DNA of 64,000 nucleotides from Apiospora phragmitis (taxonomy: Eukaryota; Ascomycota; Sordariomycetes; Amphisphaeriales; Apiosporaceae), in the NCBI GenBank assembly GCA_038363925.1, contig JAQQWL010000002.1, positions 4,650,001-4,714,000 of the forward strand. Reading direction: 5' to 3'. Below are positions 60,162-64,000 of the stretch, one piece after another. Made by a program: the position numbers and the translations under genes. The notes below the pieces were generated by a model. It had not been told where the DNA came from, did no database searches, and was given only the letters and a program-made list of their open reading frames with translations. The first letter of the stretch is position 1. Every line of letters starts with the position of its first letter.

Positions 60162-63100
60162 ACGTATCCTATAAACGAATATCCTATATAAGCGAATATC
60201 CCACTTTTATAAATTTCTTTATAGCCTTAACCTTTTTTTATATTCTTTTACGTCCGAAAATGTTATAACTTTAAAAAGAGAGTAATATAATTTTAACGCT
60301 TTAAACGCTTTAAAAAAACTTAACTTTAAGCGTATAAAAGGCTGTATTAATTTATTACATTTTATTGAAAACTTTACAGCGTAAACGAAATAGTTAACCT
60401 ATACGATACGAAATATTTACGAATTTTTAAAAGCTTTTAAATTTTAAAAAAGATACGATTATTCGATATATTATTAATTTAAATACGCGATCGTTTATTT
60501 CTTAATTAAATAATATAAAAGATATATCGAATCGATTATTTAGTTTATATAACGCGAGACGCGTCGATATTAATTAGGCCTCTAATTTCGTATAATAATA
60601 ACTAAACCTCTAGACGCGTTTTAATCGAAAAATTAATTATTAAAGAATTCTTTATAAAGATCCCGACGCGTATCGCGTATAATTTATTTTCGTATAGAAT
60701 ATAATTTATAAATACGGGATTTAAAAAAAGGATATTTATAACTTTAATAAGACCGGCTTTTTTATAAACTAAATCTCGTCCGAAATAATTATAACTACCT
60801 CCGATCAATATAAAAAACTTAAAATAATATAATAAAAAAACCGGGAATAAATTATAATTATTTAAAGCGTCGGATTATACGGTTACGCTATCCTTCCATA
60901 TATTATTTTTACCGGGAAAACGTACCTCTTTTCCTAATATAAAAATAGCCTATTACCGAAGGATTAAATAATTATAATTATTAAAAATAATTAAATTATA
61001 AATAAAAAAAGCGAGAACTAAATTTAATACTTTAATTAATATATTAAGTTTTATATAAAAAATTATTATCGCCTTTTAATCCTAGACGGCTACGAAAGTT
61101 ATTACTTAATAACTTTCGAGCTCTATTATAAAAAGAACTCGATTATTATACTTTATATACTTTTTTATTTATTATATAAGCTTTAAACTTTTAATATCGG
61201 CTATTTTTATATATTAAAAAAAACGTATAAAAAAGAAATTAAATATTTTATACGGGCGTATATTACTTATATTTTAAAGGAAGACTTCTTACTAACGTTT
61301 TTAAAAGCGTTTTAAACGATTTTTACCGTTTCGAATATACGAAGAGGCTTTTAAAAAATAGGACTCGTTCCGTATAATCCGGAATATATTATTTTATAAT
61401 TAGATATAAAGCTACGTATTTTAATACTTCCGGGGATATTTTTTCGGCCTATTTATTCTTTAAGAATTAAAAACCTTAAACAACCCGATTAAAGCTTAAT
61501 TCTAAACCGAATATACTCGAAACCGTATTATATAGTATTAAAATAATTTTTTAACGTTTATTTTAATTAGCTTTAACTAAATTATAAAGGTTAAGCCAGT
61601 TAACGGTACTACGGTCACCTTATATAACGGCGACCCCTAAATTTAGATAGCCTTTAATAATACTATATATAAATTAATATATAAATTAATTAGTTTTTAA
61701 TTTATAATTAATTAAATAATATTATTTTCTTCCTTTTCTTTTTCTTCTTTCCGATAGGCCGTAAACTTAACGAGTTAATATTATAACGCGCGATTTAAGA
61801 TATTATAAATAGCTCGTTAATAAAATAAGCCGTCGAGAAGTATAATATTCTTAAAATAATTTTAAAGGTTCGGATTTACGGCCGTAAAATTATAAAATAA
61901 CGGAATAAGTTTTTTTAAACTTTAATAATAACGGAAGAGTTTTAGATCGTGATTTAATACCTTATGTAATATGATTTAAACTATTTACCGGCGTATGTTA
62001 TTTTTTGGATATTCGTTCAATAAATTTTTTAAATTAATGGGATTAATATAATACTCGGTAAACATTAGGTTAAAAGATTTATTACTCGTTATCCATTTAT
62101 TGGTATTACTTTTTTTAAAAGGATAAATTTTTTAAGGCTTAACGTAACTTCCGTAAAGAAAATTATCGAGTTTTTCGAGCGGCTTAAAAATCTTATTCTA
62201 AAATCGATCCCTTTAGAGTTTCGGTTTAATGTCGACGAGATCGGTAATTAGCTCGGTTATAAAATAAATATAATAATTATTAAACTTATTAAAATAAAAA
62301 GAATATTAATTATAAACTTTTTTAACTAATAATAAGCTTTTACGGTTAAATATAACAACGTTTTAAGCCGAGCTTTACCTCTTTTTATAATATTTAAAAG
62401 TTAATAGGTCTAATAGTAATAATTTCCGGAAAAAGAGGACTCGTTAACGGATATTATAAAGGATTAAGTTTTTACGGTATCCCCTAAAAGCTAGACTAAT
62501 AAGGAGCTAGCCTTAATATAACTAAATAAGGTTTTTATCCTTTATATAAAGCTTAAAAATAAGGATTAGTAGCGGCTTATTATCCTGGATAGCTACGCTA
62601 GTTACGTAAACGAAAACTTTATTATAATATATTTAAAGTATAAGATATAGCTTTTCTTCTTTCCGGTATACTCGTCGCACCTATTATAACCCTTAGATTT
62701 TAATCTTTTTAATATATTAAAAGATACTTATTACTGGAAAATAACCCTATACTATATAAGGCTTAATAATATAAATATAAATAAGAAGGATTTCCTCCAG
62801 TATTACGAACTAATTAAAAGGTTTACTTTTTGGTTATATATAATAATTAGCGGCTAAGCCGTAATTAATATATTTCTTTATAATATTAATAAATTCCTTA
62901 ATAGTTAAAACCGGAGGATAGAAAACTAGGTAAAGGTAGGACTATTTAAGCCTCCCCCCGACGTTTTTGATAAATAATTCTCCTTTATAACATTATTAAC
63001 ACTTAGAACTAACCGCCAAATTAAAGAGTTAGCGGATACGCTTAATAATAATAATACTATTTTTAATAACGCGACGCGCCGGGTTTTATTCCGGAAGTTT

Positions 63101-63946
63101 TAAAAAAGTCTAAATATTTTAAACGGCTAGATCGGCTAATTAGAATACGAGAAGTTAGTTTTAAAAAATAATTTAAAAAAAGAAAAAGGTAAAAAGAAGA
63201 AAAGAGTAATATTTAACCTTAACTAGAAATTTACGCGTATATAAGATATTATAGTAATTAAGAGGGAAATAAATAGCGTTATACCGGAACCCTAAGCTAT
63301 TACTCTTTTATTGTTAACGCCGGAAGCCGTTATAATTAAATCTAACTTTAAATTTAAGATTAAAAGTATTATAAAAGCGTTTCGAGATTAAAACGGTATT
63401 TTTAAGATTTTATATTAATTTTTAATTAAATTATTCGTATTATTATTATATAATATTATTATTAGTTTTTAGGGTCGCCGTTGTATAGGGTGACCGTAGC
63501 ACCGTCAGCTGGCTTATAACGTATATTATATATCGAGTTACTCTTTTAAAAAGTAAGAACGCGACACTTCAAAAAGTAAATAAAATATTTAGCCGGCGCC
63601 GCCGTACAAAAAAGAAACGGCTATAAAATAAAGGATTATTTCGTATATAAACTAAAAAAGACCTATAGTTTTAAAAGGATATTAATAAATAGTTATAAAA
63701 CGAATCGCGTCGGAGGAGTGGTCGTACAAGGACGTTTAGAACACGTTTATAACGCTATAGAATCTGCGGAGAGCCCGGGTATAATACGCGTACTTATTAG
63801 AATAATATAAAAGTATCTAGAGATAAGGATTCCGATTAATTTTAATATTTTAAATACGTTATAATAAAATTAACTTATATTTTATTAAAAAGGGTATAAA
63901 AGAATAGGATATTCACTTATATAAGATATTCGCTTGTAAGATACGT
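60162..63946 (+). mobile_element. Fot1/pogo-like DNA transposon copy F, interrupted
   Basis: TA duplications at 60160-60161 and 63947-63948. Left end ACGTATCCTATAAACGAATA, right end TATTCGCTTGTAAGATACGT. Without the nested element (61594-63514) and its TA the copy is 1862 bp, matching copy E. The DDE region is on the + strand and strongly RIP-mutated. Confidence 0.85.
61594..63514 (+). mobile_element. Second Fot1/pogo-like family, full-length element nested in copy F
   Basis: 1921 bp with about 45-bp terminal inverted repeats: left AGCCAGTTAACGGTACTACG, right end the reverse complement of AGCCAGCTGACGGTGCTACG. The TA duplication is at 61592-61593 and 63515-63516. On the + strand FRFNVDEIG (DE motif, about 62220-62245), ILDSYASYVNENFI (for LDGHxSH, about 62576-62620) and VYSSHLL-stop-PLDFNLFNILK (for HSSHxLQPLDVGxFxxLK, about 62670-62725) identify a DDE_1 transposase relic of a different family from copies A-F. 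Confidence 0.85.
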
Positions 63947-63948
63947 TA

Positions 63949-64000
63949 ATAATAATACGATTTAAAGTAATAATTTTTTTTAAATACTTACTTTTAAGCT
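63949..64000. other. AT-rich sequence at the right edge
   Basis: The last 52 bases are the flank of copy F and carry no recognisable feature. Confidence 0.4.

Noticed and set aside
60602..60808. 68-codon minus-strand ORF inside copy F
   Set aside because: It is antisense to the transposase region. The + strand of the homologous segment in copy E carries the DDE motifs.
40872..64000. CRISPR-like or centromere-like array from the regularly spaced repeated blocks
   Set aside because: The blocks are whole transposon copies with terminal repeats and target duplications, not short repeats with spacers. A centromere cannot be judged from sequence alone.

Overview
The window comes from a filamentous ascomycete (Pezizomycotina, most likely a Sordariomycete). 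Support for this: short GT-AG introns of about 55-150 bp, two Zn2Cys6 transcription factors, fungus-specific families (DUF3431, 2EXR-like, FucP-type MFS), and a long AT-rich block of transposon relics carrying the C-to-T decay of repeat-induced point mutation (RIP). The window has two parts with an abrupt border near 40.85 kb.

Part 1 (1-40.8 kb) has ordinary base composition and is gene-bearing. In order: an LRR-type protein cut by the left edge (+); a three-exon short-chain dehydrogenase (-); the remnant of a membrane protein (+); a fructosamine-3-kinase pseudogene (-); a D-2-hydroxyacid dehydrogenase with two frameshifts (+); a 2EXR-like protein with a frameshift (+); a five-exon sulfotransferase-like protein (+); a large Zn2Cys6 factor (-); a second Zn2Cys6 factor whose zinc cluster is assembled from 13-nt and 10-nt micro-exons (-); a Cys-rich single-pass surface protein (+); a Nudix hydrolase (+); a second Cys-rich/Ser-Thr-rich surface protein (-); a broken DUF3431 gene (+); an intact eight-exon FucP-like MFS transporter (-); and a secreted sulfatase (-). 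No biosynthetic cluster or operon-like logic joins them. Many conserved genes are broken by single-base indels, nearly all in G, C, A or T runs. This looks more like homopolymer sequence error than widespread gene death. The kinase (two CAG-to-TAG stops) and the DUF3431 gene (an in-frame TGA) carry lesions that indels do not explain.

Part 2 (40.87-64 kb) contains no intact gene. It is a nest of RIP-decayed transposons. A Fot1/pogo-like (Tc1/mariner superfamily) element begins at 40872 and is split by a complete Ty3/Gypsy retrotransposon at 42320-56275 (- strand, LTRs of 714 bp each). The two halves of the split element add up to about 1.84 kb, the size of its relatives. Three more Fot1-like copies (about 1.83-1.85 kb, TA target duplications) and a solo LTR lie inside the Gypsy element. 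To the right is a Ty1/Copia-like remnant, then two more Fot1-like copies, one of which carries a different 1.92-kb DDE element. The order of invasion can be read from the nesting and from the unequal RIP.
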